A DNA stretch of 64,000 bases from Oscillospiraceae bacterium (GTDB taxonomy: Bacteria; Bacillota; Clostridia; Oscillospirales; CAG-382), in assembly GCA_015064485.1 (NCBI GenBank), contig SVSD01000005.1, positions 52,607 through 116,606 of the forward strand, written 5' to 3'. The notes beneath the pieces are model-generated. The model was given only the letters and a program-made list of their open reading frames with translations. It searched no databases and was not told the DNA's origin. A program made the position numbers and the translations under genes. This document shows, piece by piece, positions 26,051 to 36,100 of this stretch. Every line of letters starts with the position of its first letter. Within the stretch, counting starts at the first letter, position 1.

Positions 26051-27358
26051 TTATTCTCCTATTTCCGGTTTATCATCCGTTGCAGGATTATCAATAAGTT
26101 CTCCCATTTCAGTAAAACGAGAGCCGTGACAAGGACAGTCCCAGGAATGCTCGGCACTGTTATATACAAGAGCACAACCAAGATGAGGGCATCTTGGTGT
26201 TGTCGGTCTTAAAATCCCCGAAACCGACTCAAAGGCGTTTAAAGCAAGCTGGGGATGTAACATAGTTCTATACGGTAAAAAAGATTTTGCATAAATATTC
26301 GTTTTTCCGCACACAAGATCACATAATATACCTGCGGATACCATTGCGTTTGTCATTCCCCATTTATTAAATCCAGTTGCTACAAAAACATTGGGAGTTG
26401 ATTTAGAATACCGACCTATATATGGAATACCGTCAAGAGTCATACAGTCCTGCGTCGCCCATTTTGAAACGATTTGAGCTTTGGGATAGTGTTCTTTTGC
26501 AAATTTTTCAAGCTCCTGCCAGCAGCCGCCTTTTTTGCCTGTGCGGTGTGCACCGCCTCCGAGAAGCAAAAGATTTTCAAAGCTTCGGAAAGACAGTCCT
26601 GTATCCGACTCATCCACATACATTCCTTTAATTTCCTGTGCATCCTTTAAAGCAAGGACATACGAACGGTGTTGGTATAGTTTAAAAAAATATCCGCCGT
26701 GTTTATTCAAAATCGGGAAATGCGTTGCAATAATAAGCTTTTTATAATTTATAACACCTTTATCGGTAACTGCTTTTCCGGGCTTTAGCTCTATAACTTT
26801 AGTATTCTCATAAATCGGCAAATCTTTTGATATGGAATATAAAAATTTCAATGGATGAAACTGTGCCTGATTTTTAACACAAACAGCACCTGCAACATTA
26901 AACGGAAGCTCTTTTACATCAGAGTTTAACGCTTTTACTCCAAGTAGGTTTAGCGCTTCCTTTTCTCTTTCTGTCTTTTTTCTGTCATTCAACGAATATA
27001 CATACGAATCTCTTACTTCATAGTTACAATCAATTTTGCTACAAAGGTTTTCATATTCTTTACAAGCAATAATCTGCGCATCTAAATAAAGCTTTGCTTT
27101 TTCTTTACCATATTCTTTGATTATTTTGTCATAAATCAGTCCATGCTGCAAAGTTATCTTTGCAGTTGTATTTTTTGTTATACCTTGACATACTTCCGAT
27201 GCTTCCGCCAGCAAACAATCGACGCCGGCCTTTTTTAGTTTATAAGCACATAATATTCCCGCAATTCCTCCGCCGATTATCAGAACTTCTGTTTTTTTGT
27301 TGCCGTTTAGCGGATCAAATCTTACAAACTTCGCGTTTTGCTGCCAAACCGATTCCAT
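26051..27358 (-). CDS. FAD-dependent oxidoreductase with C-terminal Rieske domain
   Basis: 435 aa from ATG 27358 (CGGAGGG upstream). FAD-binding Rossmann motif 'TEVLIIGGGIAGILCAYKLKKAGVDCLLAEA' near residues 24-54 and 'GYFFKLYQHRSYVLAL' to 'FVATGFNKWGMTNAMVSAG' in the DAO fold. The last 70 residues are a Rieske domain: 'RCPHLGCAL' and 'WDCPCHGSRF' (C-x-H and C-x2-H ligands). Members of this family occur widely in Firmicutes and are thought to be redox enzymes; the substrate is not known. Confidence 0.9.
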   Translation of the reverse strand: MESVWQQNAKFVRFDPLNGNKKTEVLIIGGGIAGILCAYKLKKAGVDCLLAEASEVCQGITKNTTAKITLQHGLIYDKIIKEYGKEKAKLYLDAQIIACKEYENLCSKIDCNYEVRDSYVYSLNDRKKTEREKEALNLLGVKALNSDVKELPFNVAGAVCVKNQAQFHPLKFLYSISKDLPIYENTKVIELKPGKAVTDKGVINYKKLIIATHFPILNKHGGYFFKLYQHRSYVLALKDAQEIKGMYVDESDTGLSFRSFENLLLLGGGAHRTGKKGGCWQELEKFAKEHYPKAQIVSKWATQDCMTLDGIPYIGRYSKSTPNVFVATGFNKWGMTNAMVSAGILCDLVCGKTNIYAKSFLPYRTMLHPQLALNAFESVSGILRPTTPRCPHLGCALVYNSAEHSWDCPCHGSRFTEMGELIDNPATDDKPEIGE

Positions 27359-27523
27359 TATATTCCCTCCGTACTTTAATATTATAAGTGTTTGTCTTAA
27401 CAGGCAAAATATACACATTATATTATTTGATAAAAAACTGAATTTCTTAACAGCAATATAAATTGCGAATATTATTTGATAAAAAAGAAAAAATAAATAT
27501 CAGAAACAGTCGGAGGTAATAAT

Positions 27524-28189
27524 ATGTTTAAACACGAAAAAATGCTTTTTCATCCTGTAGCGGTAGAAAAACCCAACCCTCAGTACGCTGTACTTTTACA
27601 AGAACAGCTCGGCGGCGGTAACGGTGAATTGAAAGCTGCGATGCAGTATATGTCACAAAGCTTCAGAATAAAAGACCCTGAGATCAAGGATCTGTTCCTT
27701 GATATTGCGGCAGAGGAGCTCGGTCATATGGAAATGGTGGCACAAACCATCAATCTTTTAAACGGCCACGATGTAGATGCTGGGAAGGTTGCCGCAGGAG
27801 AAATACAGACGCATGTAATTCTCGGGCTCAATCCCGGTCTTATAAATTCTTCGGGATATTCCTGGACTGCCGATTATGTTACGGTCACAGGCGATCTTTG
27901 TGCGGATCTGCTAAGCAATATCGCATCCGAACAACGCGCAAAGGTTGTATACGAATACCTTTACAGACAGATAGAAGATAAAAAAGTAAGGGAAACTATC
28001 GATTTTCTCTTGAACCGAGAAGAAGCTCATAATCAGATGTTCCGTGATGCATTTAACAAAGTGCAGAATTCCGGTTCTAACCGCGATTTCGGCACAACTC
28101 AAGCGGCAAAAATGTACTTTTCGATGTCAGATCCCGGTCCTAACGCCTTTGCTACAGGCGAAACCAAGCCTGTTTCCTTCAACAAATAA
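27524..28189 (+). CDS. cotJC: Manganese catalase family, CotJC-like
   Basis: 221 aa, shorter than true Mn-catalases and of CotJC size. Di-metal ligands appear in 'EQLGGGNGELKAAMQYMSQSF', 'DIAAEELGHMEMVAQTI' and 'IASEQRAKVVYEYLY', 'LLNREEAHNQMF'. In Bacillus and Clostridium CotJC is a spore-coat protein made in the mother cell. GGAGG precedes the ATG. No cotJA/cotJB genes are next to it. Confidence 0.9.
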   Translation: MFKHEKMLFHPVAVEKPNPQYAVLLQEQLGGGNGELKAAMQYMSQSFRIKDPEIKDLFLDIAAEELGHMEMVAQTINLLNGHDVDAGKVAAGEIQTHVILGLNPGLINSSGYSWTADYVTVTGDLCADLLSNIASEQRAKVVYEYLYRQIEDKKVRETIDFLLNREEAHNQMFRDAFNKVQNSGSNRDFGTTQAAKMYFSMSDPGPNAFATGETKPVSFNK

Positions 28190-28235
28190 AAATTTAACCT
28201 CTCGGTCTTTTGTTCCGGGAGGTTAAATTTTTAAA
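28189..28235 (+). terminator. Rho-independent terminator
   Basis: Stem AAATTTAACCTC / GAGGTTAAATTT with T run after cotJC. Confidence 0.88.
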
Positions 28236-28298
28236 TTGTACTAACACAGTTTTTATGTGCATACAATTAAAAAAACACATAGACAGGCGGTATAAAAT

Positions 28299-28829
28299 AT
28301 GAAACGAAATCTGTCGCTTTGGCAATTTGCAGGTTTTGCATTTACTTCACTATTCGGAACAATACTTCATTTTCTCTATGACTGGACAAATAAGAGTATT
28401 CTTATTGCACCTTTTTCGGGGGTCAACGAATCCACATGGGAACATATGAAGCTACTGTATTTTCCGATATTTGTCTTTGCACTCATACAAAGCCGTTCCT
28501 TTAAAGACTGTAAAAAATTCTGGTGCGTAAAACTATCGGGTATTATAACCGGTCTTTCACTTATACCTATGTTGTTTTATACTTATAACGGGGCTGTAGG
28601 AAGATCACCCGATTGGCTTAATATTGCAATATTTTTTATATCTGCAGCAATAGCTTTCTATATAGAAACACGCCTTTTTAAGAATTGTAGTTTGGAATGT
28701 TATAGTCCCAGATTTTCATTGTTGATGTTGTGTGTGATCGGGGTTTTATTTATAGTTTTTACATTTCAAACACCGAAAATACCCTTTTTTCAAGATCCGC
28801 TGACCGGAACATACGGATTGCAGTTTTAA
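28299..28829 (+). CDS. DUF6512-like membrane protein
   Basis: 176 aa with five hydrophobic segments. The motif 'FLYDWTNKSILIAPFSGVNESTWEHMKLLYFPIF' (about 26-60) is what I recognise from DUF6512. ACAGGCGG lies upstream of the ATG. Cytoplasmic-membrane protein; function unknown. Confidence 0.8.
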   Translation: MKRNLSLWQFAGFAFTSLFGTILHFLYDWTNKSILIAPFSGVNESTWEHMKLLYFPIFVFALIQSRSFKDCKKFWCVKLSGIITGLSLIPMLFYTYNGAVGRSPDWLNIAIFFISAAIAFYIETRLFKNCSLECYSPRFSLLMLCVIGVLFIVFTFQTPKIPFFQDPLTGTYGLQF

Positions 28830-28832
28830 GCT

Positions 28833-28880
28833 GAAATTGCGGGATTGCCTCAAACAGCAATCCCGCAATTTACTTTTTTC
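28833..28880. terminator. Bidirectional terminator
   Basis: Stem AAATTGCGGGATTG / CAATCCCGCAATTT between convergent genes, T-rich on the right and A-rich on the left. Confidence 0.9.
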
Positions 28881-29531
28881 TTAATTCATTTTAGAAAGCT
28901 TTGCAGTATCTGCAATAACAATAAGTGACATATCAGCAGTTAAGACAGTCGAAGGGTCAACTACAACATTGACGCTTTCGCCAACCTTAATAGCCACAAT
29001 ATTAAAACCGTATTTCTTACGAAAATTCAAATCAATTATACTTTTACCGATCCATTCTTCTCTGATCTCGATTTCCACAATAGAAACATTTTTTGACAAG
29101 GATAGCATATCCATAAAACCCGAACTGAGCATATTTCTTGCCAGGCGTATACCGGATTCGTTTTCGGGGAAAACAACTTTATCAGCACCGACACGAAGCA
29201 GTATTTTTTGATGCATTTCGTTAGCACATTTTGCTATTACTGTTTTGACGCCTACTTCCTTACAAAGAGTAACCGTCATAACCCCTGCCTCAAGATTACT
29301 TGCCATACAAACAATTACAGTATCAATATCAGCAATTCCCAAACGGCGAATAACCTCAATATCTGTTACATCGGCGCATTTACATATAGGTAAAAAGGCG
29401 GCAGCATCATTAACAATATCTTGATCGGAATCAACAGCTATAACTTCCATTCCGTTTTCAACAAGCTCTCTTGCGACAGCCACACCGTATCTTCCAAGTC
29501 CAAAAACAGCGTATGTATTCTTTTTTCGCAT
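28881..29531 (-). CDS. ktrA: KtrA/TrkA-type potassium channel regulatory subunit
   Basis: 216 aa. RCK domain with the NAD(H)/ATP Rossmann motif 'YAVFGLGRYGVAVARELVENGMEVIAVDSD', then an RCK_C domain from about 135 ('EIREEWIGKSIIDLNFRKKYGFNIVAIKVG'). It gates KtrB and follows it by 12 bp on the same strand (AAAGGAG upstream). RCK_C domains of Firmicutes often bind cyclic di-AMP; this cannot be read from sequence alone. Confidence 0.93.
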   Translation of the reverse strand: MRKKNTYAVFGLGRYGVAVARELVENGMEVIAVDSDQDIVNDAAAFLPICKCADVTDIEVIRRLGIADIDTVIVCMASNLEAGVMTVTLCKEVGVKTVIAKCANEMHQKILLRVGADKVVFPENESGIRLARNMLSSGFMDMLSLSKNVSIVEIEIREEWIGKSIIDLNFRKKYGFNIVAIKVGESVNVVVDPSTVLTADMSLIVIADTAKLSKMN

Positions 29532-29543
29532 TTTAAATCTCCT

Positions 29544-30905
29544 TTATCCTATGCTAATATCCTCAATCGGATCTGAAATCACATTTTGCGTTTCTCCTCT
29601 TTTTCCAAGAGCAACTACAAGAGAAATCGGGCCTACTCTTCCAAAATACATAGTAAAAGCAATTATGATCTTGCCGTACATGTTCAGGTTTTGAGTCATA
29701 TTTCTCGAAAGTCCGACTGTTGCAGTAGCACTCACTGACTCATAAATGATATCAATAAGAGATGCATCCGAACACGCCGCCAAAGCAACAACTGATGATA
29801 ATACAATAGCAGCAAATGTAATCACAACAGCAACCGCTTTTGAAATTGATGCGGCTGATATAGTCCGATTGAAAAGTGCAGCTTGATTTTTGTTTCTGAC
29901 AGTTGCAAGTGCGGAGCATAACAGCACAATTACAGTTACGGTTTTAATTCCTCCCGCTGTTCCGACGGGTGAACCGCCGATAAGCATCAGAACGATTGAA
30001 ACAACACAAGATGCATTGGTAAGGTTTTCCTGTGCAACAGATGCAAATCCCGCAGTCCTTGTTGTAACCGACTGGAAAAATGCCACTTGTATCTTATCTT
30101 TCAACGGCAAAGCGCCGATGGTAAGCGGATTATTATATTCAAAAATAAAAATCAGCACAGCACCTGTTAATATAAACAGCAATGTAGCAACAATTGCAAT
30201 TTTTGAATGAAGAGTTAAGTGAGTAAACAGCCTTTTATCTTTGCAGGAGCGTTTTTTCATCACACGAATCACATCCCACCAAACTATATAACCTATACCG
30301 CCGAGGATAATTAAAGCAGATGTAACAGCATTTATTATCGGGTTCGCCGCATATTCACAAAGGCTGGTTTCTCCTATAATATCAATTCCTGCGTTACAAA
30401 AAGCAGAAACCGAGTTGAAAACAGATATAAATATTCCCTTAGCACCAAATCGGGGAACAAATACCGTCATATACAGTAATGCTCCTATCCCCTCAACCGC
30501 AAAAGTACCGATAAGGACTTTTTTTATAAATCGAGCAAGACCGGAAAGTGAATTAAGATTAAAGGAATCCTGAATCAAAAGCCTGTCTGAAACTGTCATT
30601 TTTTTATTGATCATAATCATAAAGCCCGACATAACAGTAACGACACCCAGTCCGCCTATCTGTATGAGCAAAAGAATTACGAACTGTCCGAATACGCTCC
30701 ATGTAGTTGCTGTAGTAACGGTAACAAGTCCGGTAACGCATGTAGCCGTTGTGGCTGTAAACAATGCATCTATGTATGGAACGGAAACACCGCTTTTTGT
30801 ACTTATCGGAAGCGATAACAAAGCACTTCCGAGCAAAATCGTTGTTAAAAAGCCAAGCAAAATAATTTGCGTCGTCGATAATGAAAATTTGATCTTATTC
30901 TTCAT
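29544..30905 (-). CDS. ktrB: KtrB/TrkH-type potassium uptake channel
   Basis: About 453 aa from ATG 30905 (AGGT upstream; a TTG 6 nt earlier is less likely). Eight or more membrane helices in four M1-P-M2 repeats, with filter-like segments 'TATCVTGLV', 'VSAFCNAGID', 'SVTTRTAGF' and 'SVSATATVGLSRN'. The channel-forming half of a sodium-dependent potassium uptake system with KtrA. Confidence 0.94.
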   Translation of the reverse strand: MKNKIKFSLSTTQIILLGFLTTILLGSALLSLPISTKSGVSVPYIDALFTATTATCVTGLVTVTTATTWSVFGQFVILLLIQIGGLGVVTVMSGFMIMINKKMTVSDRLLIQDSFNLNSLSGLARFIKKVLIGTFAVEGIGALLYMTVFVPRFGAKGIFISVFNSVSAFCNAGIDIIGETSLCEYAANPIINAVTSALIILGGIGYIVWWDVIRVMKKRSCKDKRLFTHLTLHSKIAIVATLLFILTGAVLIFIFEYNNPLTIGALPLKDKIQVAFFQSVTTRTAGFASVAQENLTNASCVVSIVLMLIGGSPVGTAGGIKTVTVIVLLCSALATVRNKNQAALFNRTISAASISKAVAVVITFAAIVLSSVVALAACSDASLIDIIYESVSATATVGLSRNMTQNLNMYGKIIIAFTMYFGRVGPISLVVALGKRGETQNVISDPIEDISIG

Positions 30906-30943
30906 AAACAATTACCTAAAATATTTAATACCAATATACAACA

Positions 30944-30972
30944 ATTGTAACACTTCTTTGTGAATAATTCAA
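30944..30972 (-). promoter_or_regulatory. Promoter of ktrBA
   Basis: Minus strand TTGAAT (30972-30967), 17-nt spacer, TACAAT (30949-30944). No ydaO-type riboswitch is visible in the short leader. Confidence 0.72.
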
Positions 30973-31019
30973 TGTTTAATTTAATTAAAATAAAAAAGCT
31001 TTAAAATAGAGTATATTTA

Positions 31020-31048
31020 TTGATTTTATTGTCGAATTGATTTATAAT
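31020..31048 (+). promoter_or_regulatory. Promoter of the stalk/InlB-repeat protein gene
   Basis: TTGATT at 31020-31025, 17-nt spacer, TATAAT at 31043-31048; the gene starts at 31092. Confidence 0.7.
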
Positions 31049-31091
31049 AATATATAGATTATGCCGAAACAAAAAAGAAAGGATTAACAGT

Positions 31092-32942
31092 ATGACTAAA
31101 AGACTCAGTATATTTTTAATTTTATTTTCTTTGATCGTTTCCCTTGCTGTTCCTTGTATAACAGCTGAAGAAAAAGACGATCCGACATTTTATGTTAGCC
31201 AAGGAGCAATATCCGGTATCGGTACGCAAGATTCCCCTTTCGGCTCAATTGAAGAAGCTCTGAAGGTCATAGGAGGCCTTGATGCTGAAATTGTGATAAA
31301 TGGCGAGTATGATATATCTCAATCGGATTTAAGTGCTTGGAACGGCCTTATAACCTTGTCAGGCGTTGGAGACGCTGTTATCACAAGCGATCCCGGCGTA
31401 AAACTTAGTATTCCCGGAAAAATTTCCTTCAAAAATATAAAATTTGATCTCGGAGAAAATTCAGCCTTTCTTTGCAACGGAAAAAGCATTTCTTTTGATA
31501 TTGGAAACAATTCCTTTGACGGCGCAATTTATCTTTCGTCATCAAATTTTGCAAACTATGCAATATGCAGCGATATTACCGTAATAAGCGGAAATATCGA
31601 TAAAGTAATTCTCGGCAATTCTCAATCCGAACTTGAAAAGTATACTGCATCAGGAACCGTCGATATAAATGTTAAAGGCGGCAGAATAAAAGAGTTATAT
31701 CTTTCACCGGAAATTGTGCCTGCAAAAAAATATACTATTTCAGGCGGCATAAATGTAATATGCTCTGCAGGCGGTAAGATCGATAACATTTCGTATAATA
31801 AAGATTCGTTATATACAATCAAAGGCGGATTTACTTTAATTTTTAATGAAGGAGTAGGTCTCCCCGAGAAATTCGAATATCCCGATTCTTATGAAGATAC
31901 CTATATATTAACAACAGGAAAAGGCGGCAGCCTCCTCCCGACAAACGATATCGGTATTTTCGAAATAAAAACAGATTCAAGCAAAGCACTCGCATTAAAC
32001 GGCAAAGCGATGAATGTAAAGGACACTTTAGCAATAGACTCGGGAAGTTATAATTTTGAATGGGTAGATAAAACAAGTAAAGATTCGGACGACGATTACA
32101 TACCTGCGATTAACGATATTCCGGTTACGGTTTATTATAATCCCAACGGCGGTTTAAATCCTCCTGCGGCAAAAGAAGCTTTAAAAGGCTCTTCCATAAC
32201 AATAAGCTCAAAAATACCGACAAATGACGGCTACAGATTTTTAGGATGGTCTTTGGACAAGGACGCAAAAGAAGCAGCATATCAGGCGGGCGATAAATTT
32301 GTTTGCAAAGATAATGTTTCACTATATGCAGTTTGGGAAAAGATAACTGAATTTACCCTCACTTACTCTGCGCAAGGAGCATATTATGTTCCCGAAAAAG
32401 TAAGTGTTACGGTCGGCGAGGAAGTGAAGCTTTCAACCATCATTCCAAGTAAAAAAGGATATGTTTTCCTCGGATGGGCGTTAAAAAACGATGCTGAAAC
32501 ACCGAAATTTACCGCAGGCGAAAAAATCACCCTTCAAAATGATACAACACTTTATGCTGTATGGAAGCAAGGTGTTGAAATAGTCCTTACAATCAATTCA
32601 AATATAGCAAAGGTATCGGGTGTGAGCATCGAAAACGATGTAGCTCCGATCATTGAAAATGACAGAACAATGCTCCCCGCAAGATTTGTAGCTGAAAACC
32701 TTGATGCAGAAGTCAAATGGGATGACAGCAACAGAACTGTTATCATAAAAACCGAAGATACGGAAATACTTATTCCGATAGACTCGGATACAGCCAAAAT
32801 AAACGGAAAAGAAGTAAAGCTTGATTCCCCTGCTTTTATACGCAACGACAGAACTTATACCCCTGTACGATTCATATGCGAAGCCCTCGGCGCTGAGGTT
32901 GGCTGGAACGATGCAGAAAGAAAAGTTACGATAACAAAATAA
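31092..32942 (+). CDS. Secreted protein: 'PFGT' module, two InlB-type repeats, stalk domain
   Basis: 616 aa. Signal peptide (about 1-25). Then 'TFYVSQGAISGIGTQDSPFGSIEEALKVI' (about 32-60), a module shared with the two large genes to the right, and a beta-rich region with Asn/Gly/Ser. Two Listeria-Bacteroides repeats: 'VTVYYNPNGGLNPP...GYRFLGWSLD...LYAVWEK' (about 345-415) and 'GYVFLGWALKND...LYAVWKQ' (about 420-490). The last 120 residues hold two stalk units ('ENDRTMLPARFVAENLDAEVKWDDSNRTVIIK', 'RNDRTYTPVRFICEALGAEVGWNDAERKVTITK'). Likely cell-surface; no sortase motif. AAAGGA precedes the ATG. Confidence 0.85.
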   Translation: MTKRLSIFLILFSLIVSLAVPCITAEEKDDPTFYVSQGAISGIGTQDSPFGSIEEALKVIGGLDAEIVINGEYDISQSDLSAWNGLITLSGVGDAVITSDPGVKLSIPGKISFKNIKFDLGENSAFLCNGKSISFDIGNNSFDGAIYLSSSNFANYAICSDITVISGNIDKVILGNSQSELEKYTASGTVDINVKGGRIKELYLSPEIVPAKKYTISGGINVICSAGGKIDNISYNKDSLYTIKGGFTLIFNEGVGLPEKFEYPDSYEDTYILTTGKGGSLLPTNDIGIFEIKTDSSKALALNGKAMNVKDTLAIDSGSYNFEWVDKTSKDSDDDYIPAINDIPVTVYYNPNGGLNPPAAKEALKGSSITISSKIPTNDGYRFLGWSLDKDAKEAAYQAGDKFVCKDNVSLYAVWEKITEFTLTYSAQGAYYVPEKVSVTVGEEVKLSTIIPSKKGYVFLGWALKNDAETPKFTAGEKITLQNDTTLYAVWKQGVEIVLTINSNIAKVSGVSIENDVAPIIENDRTMLPARFVAENLDAEVKWDDSNRTVIIKTEDTEILIPIDSDTAKINGKEVKLDSPAFIRNDRTYTPVRFICEALGAEVGWNDAERKVTITK

Positions 32943-32975
32943 AAGCATTGATATATAAAAAGAGCTGTTATTTTG

Positions 32976-33020
32976 ATATGCACCACAAAAGTCGAACACT
33001 TTTGGTGGTGCATATTTTTT
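32976..33020 (+). terminator. Rho-independent terminator
   Basis: Stem ATATGCACCACAAAAGT / ACTTTTGGTGGTGCATAT followed by T6. Confidence 0.9.
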
Positions 33021-33084
33021 ATGATATAACAATACGGCGAATAATGAACTGCTCTTTATTATGTCTATTACAGCCTCGTTTATC

Positions 33085-33127
33085 ACAAAAAGCGGAGTGT
33101 CCAAAAGGACACTCCGCCGTTTTTTAT
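33085..33127 (-). terminator. Terminator of the giant surface-protein gene
   Basis: Stem CGGAGTGTCC / GGACACTCCG with T-rich flanks on both strands, just past the stop of the minus-strand gene. Confidence 0.87.
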
Positions 33128-33136
33128 TTGGGAATA

Positions 33137-36100
33137 TCAGCCGTTTGCGTTTTCTACAGCATTAATTACATTTTCTGTAAGATATGTCTTTGTGTATACA
33201 GATTCAGTAGAATCTTCTGCACAAGCAAGTTTTGCGATATCATATACATTTGCTGCAACCATTTCGCCGTAGTAAGTTACTTCTTTACCGTTTTCAATTA
33301 CTGTTACATAAGGAACGACACAATAGTTTGTTGTATAGTTCTTCTTAGCGATATCAGTAAGACATACAGTAAACTTAACTGTTTCATCATCCATAGAGAA
33401 GAGTTTTACAGCAGGAACCACAACAGCATTTTCGGTATTCTTTGTAAGCTCACCATCAAGCATTGCTTCAGGAATTATTATAGAACCGAAGCCTACAGCT
33501 GTATCTGCATAGGTATCAGGATGGTCAAGTGTATCATAAAGCGATCTCGGAATAGCGCTGATGAAACGAAGTCCCTGTTTAATGTCTGTGTCTTCTTCTG
33601 TAGGTATACGGATCTGAACACCGACAAAAGACAATCTGTCGTCAACATTGGAAATCTGAGGAACAAGAATCATACCGGGTATAATTTCTGTATCACCAGA
33701 ATATATGTCGCCGCTTTCATCTGCCCATCCGGCAAATATGCCTACTCCGTCATAATCGGGAAGATCGGAAATTGTATTGATATCGAGATACTTCACATCA
33801 TAGCTGCCTGCAGGAAGATTGAAGGTATAGTTGGAGTAATCTGTATATGCAAAAGTTGCATCTTTTTGAGTAGACTTAGTTGTATCAAGAGTAAACAACG
33901 AACGGATTGTAAGACGCTTGCTGTCATCTTTAATTTTAATCTTTATTACATGTTTGCCGGAATCAAGTCCTTCAACAAGTTTAACAGGTGCATGAGAAGA
34001 GCTTTCCTTCTCAACATATTCAGAACCGTCAACAGATATCATAAAATAGTTGCCTGTGTAGTAATCGCTCCACAAAGCAAGTTCTGTACCTTCGAATTCG
34101 AATGCAAAGATGTCGCTTGTGCTGTCGAGGATAAACTTACCAACAGAATCAGATACTGCGGAGTAAGAAAGTCCGCTGTCGCGTGTAACACCTGTACCGC
34201 CGAGAGTTTCGGATTTCGCAAGGAGTTCTTCTGTGGGCTGGTAGTGGGTTCTGTTACCGTCCATAAGTGCATTTGCACTTACTGCGGGAAGATCATCATT
34301 TCTTTCTCTCAAGCCTGTATAATCTGTGCAGAAGAGGCTGTTATACATATACTCTTCGACTACATCATAATAAAGTCTGTAACCGGAATCCTTGAGATGA
34401 ACCTTATCAATAGAATACTTATCCCATTCGGATGTGCTGTAATTTACATATTCAGCAAGTCTTCTTCCGACATGGAGTGTTGTGCAGTTATACTTTGCTG
34501 CAACATCTTCATGCGCCTGACCCTGTTCGTGAAGCTTACCTTCAGAGTTTATCGAAAGGAGATCTCTGTCGGTTACGATAACAAATACGATATCGGTTTC
34601 AGGAAGAGCCTGTTTCACTTCACGCACTATTGTTTCTACCTGAGAATATGCACTGTCATAAGATGACTTGAAGTACTTATCGTTAATTGCATATTCAAGG
34701 AACAAGAGGTCGGGCTTTCTTGCAATAATGTCTGTTTCCAAGCGGTAAGTACCGAGGAATGAACCGGATTCGCCGCAAGCTCTGTTAATATTAGAAATAT
34801 TAGCTTCGGGGAAATTGTCTACAAGCCACTGGCTTATAAGGCCTCTCCATGAGAGCTTATCAGGATCAGACGAACCGTATCCGTCTGTCATAGAACCGCC
34901 GAAATAAAGTACTGTAAGTTCTTCATCATTCTTGATCTTATTATATGTGTTTGTAAGAGGCTTACGGTAGTTGATGAATTCTTCGAATTCATTTCTCTCG
35001 TGCCATGTAATGGGAGTAACATCTGTTGAAGAATACTCATCAGCAACATAAATTGTACCATCATCAGCAACAGCAATAGGTGTCTTACCGTAAGGAGCCT
35101 TAACTCCGAAAGTACCCGCTGTTTCTGTCTGATCAATATATGCTGTTTTATCGGAAGAGCTTACATACCATGTGTTATCGGTTGTAATAGCATTGTCAAT
35201 TGTATTACCGTTTGAAATAATTTCAAGAGATGCGAATTCATTTCCTTCGGTTGTGATATTTGTAATGTCAGAGTTGTCAGCTGTAATCTTAATTACTGAA
35301 GAAGAAGCTGTGTCACCGATATTAATATCAAGCTGTGAATTTTCAGCGATAACATATGTGTTTTCGCCGGAACCTATATTGATAGAAGCGCCAATGCCGT
35401 TTATTGCAACCTTATCGTCTGCAGTTGCATTGCCTGTTGCAATATTTATATTGTTGCAAACAACATTTTCACCGATTTCAAAAATATGTCCGTTTGTATT
35501 GACAACTGATGTACCAATAGAAATTGTTATATCAGAAATTTTTGTATTGCCGAGAATTTCCGTATCATTTACAAATTCAAGAGTGGAATCGGAAGAAACG
35601 CCCTTGATTGTAACGAGGCTTTCAAATTCTTCAGAAACATCATAAACAGCATTTTCAATAACATAAATACAACCTGTTTTTCCGGAAAGTTCCTTAACAG
35701 CCTTGTCTATTGTCTTGAAAGGAGCATCTTCAGAACCGTTGCCGGAGTCATCACCTGTAGAATCAACATAGAAGAAGTTAGGATTTACAAGTTTTGCGGT
35801 AAGCATACCACATCCGTCATCGTCCCATCCAAGGAATTCGAAGCCGTTGGGAAGCTCAGGAGTAGGCATATCGTCTGCTGAGAACTTTTCGGTCCACTGA
35901 ACATCAACGGCGCCGGGAATAAGCTTAATATTACCGTTTGTACCGTAGTAAATGTTAAGACCTGTATCACTGATGTAATAAGGAGTAAGATCACCGCTGT
36001 ATGCGAAAGTGCCGGCAGTATCGGTATGTGCCAGGAAGTTATCTTCATTTTCGGATCTTACGATATACTTGCCGCCCTGATACTGAACCTTAACAAAGCC

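Noticed and set aside
30912..31019. A cyclic di-AMP riboswitch before ktrBA
   Set aside because: The leader between promoter and start is too short and no ydaO motif is visible.
32948..34666. A 572-codon open frame on the plus strand
   Set aside because: It runs opposite to the 2059-aa surface protein and has a Cys/Ile/Tyr-rich composition typical of antisense frames. No ribosome site or family signature.
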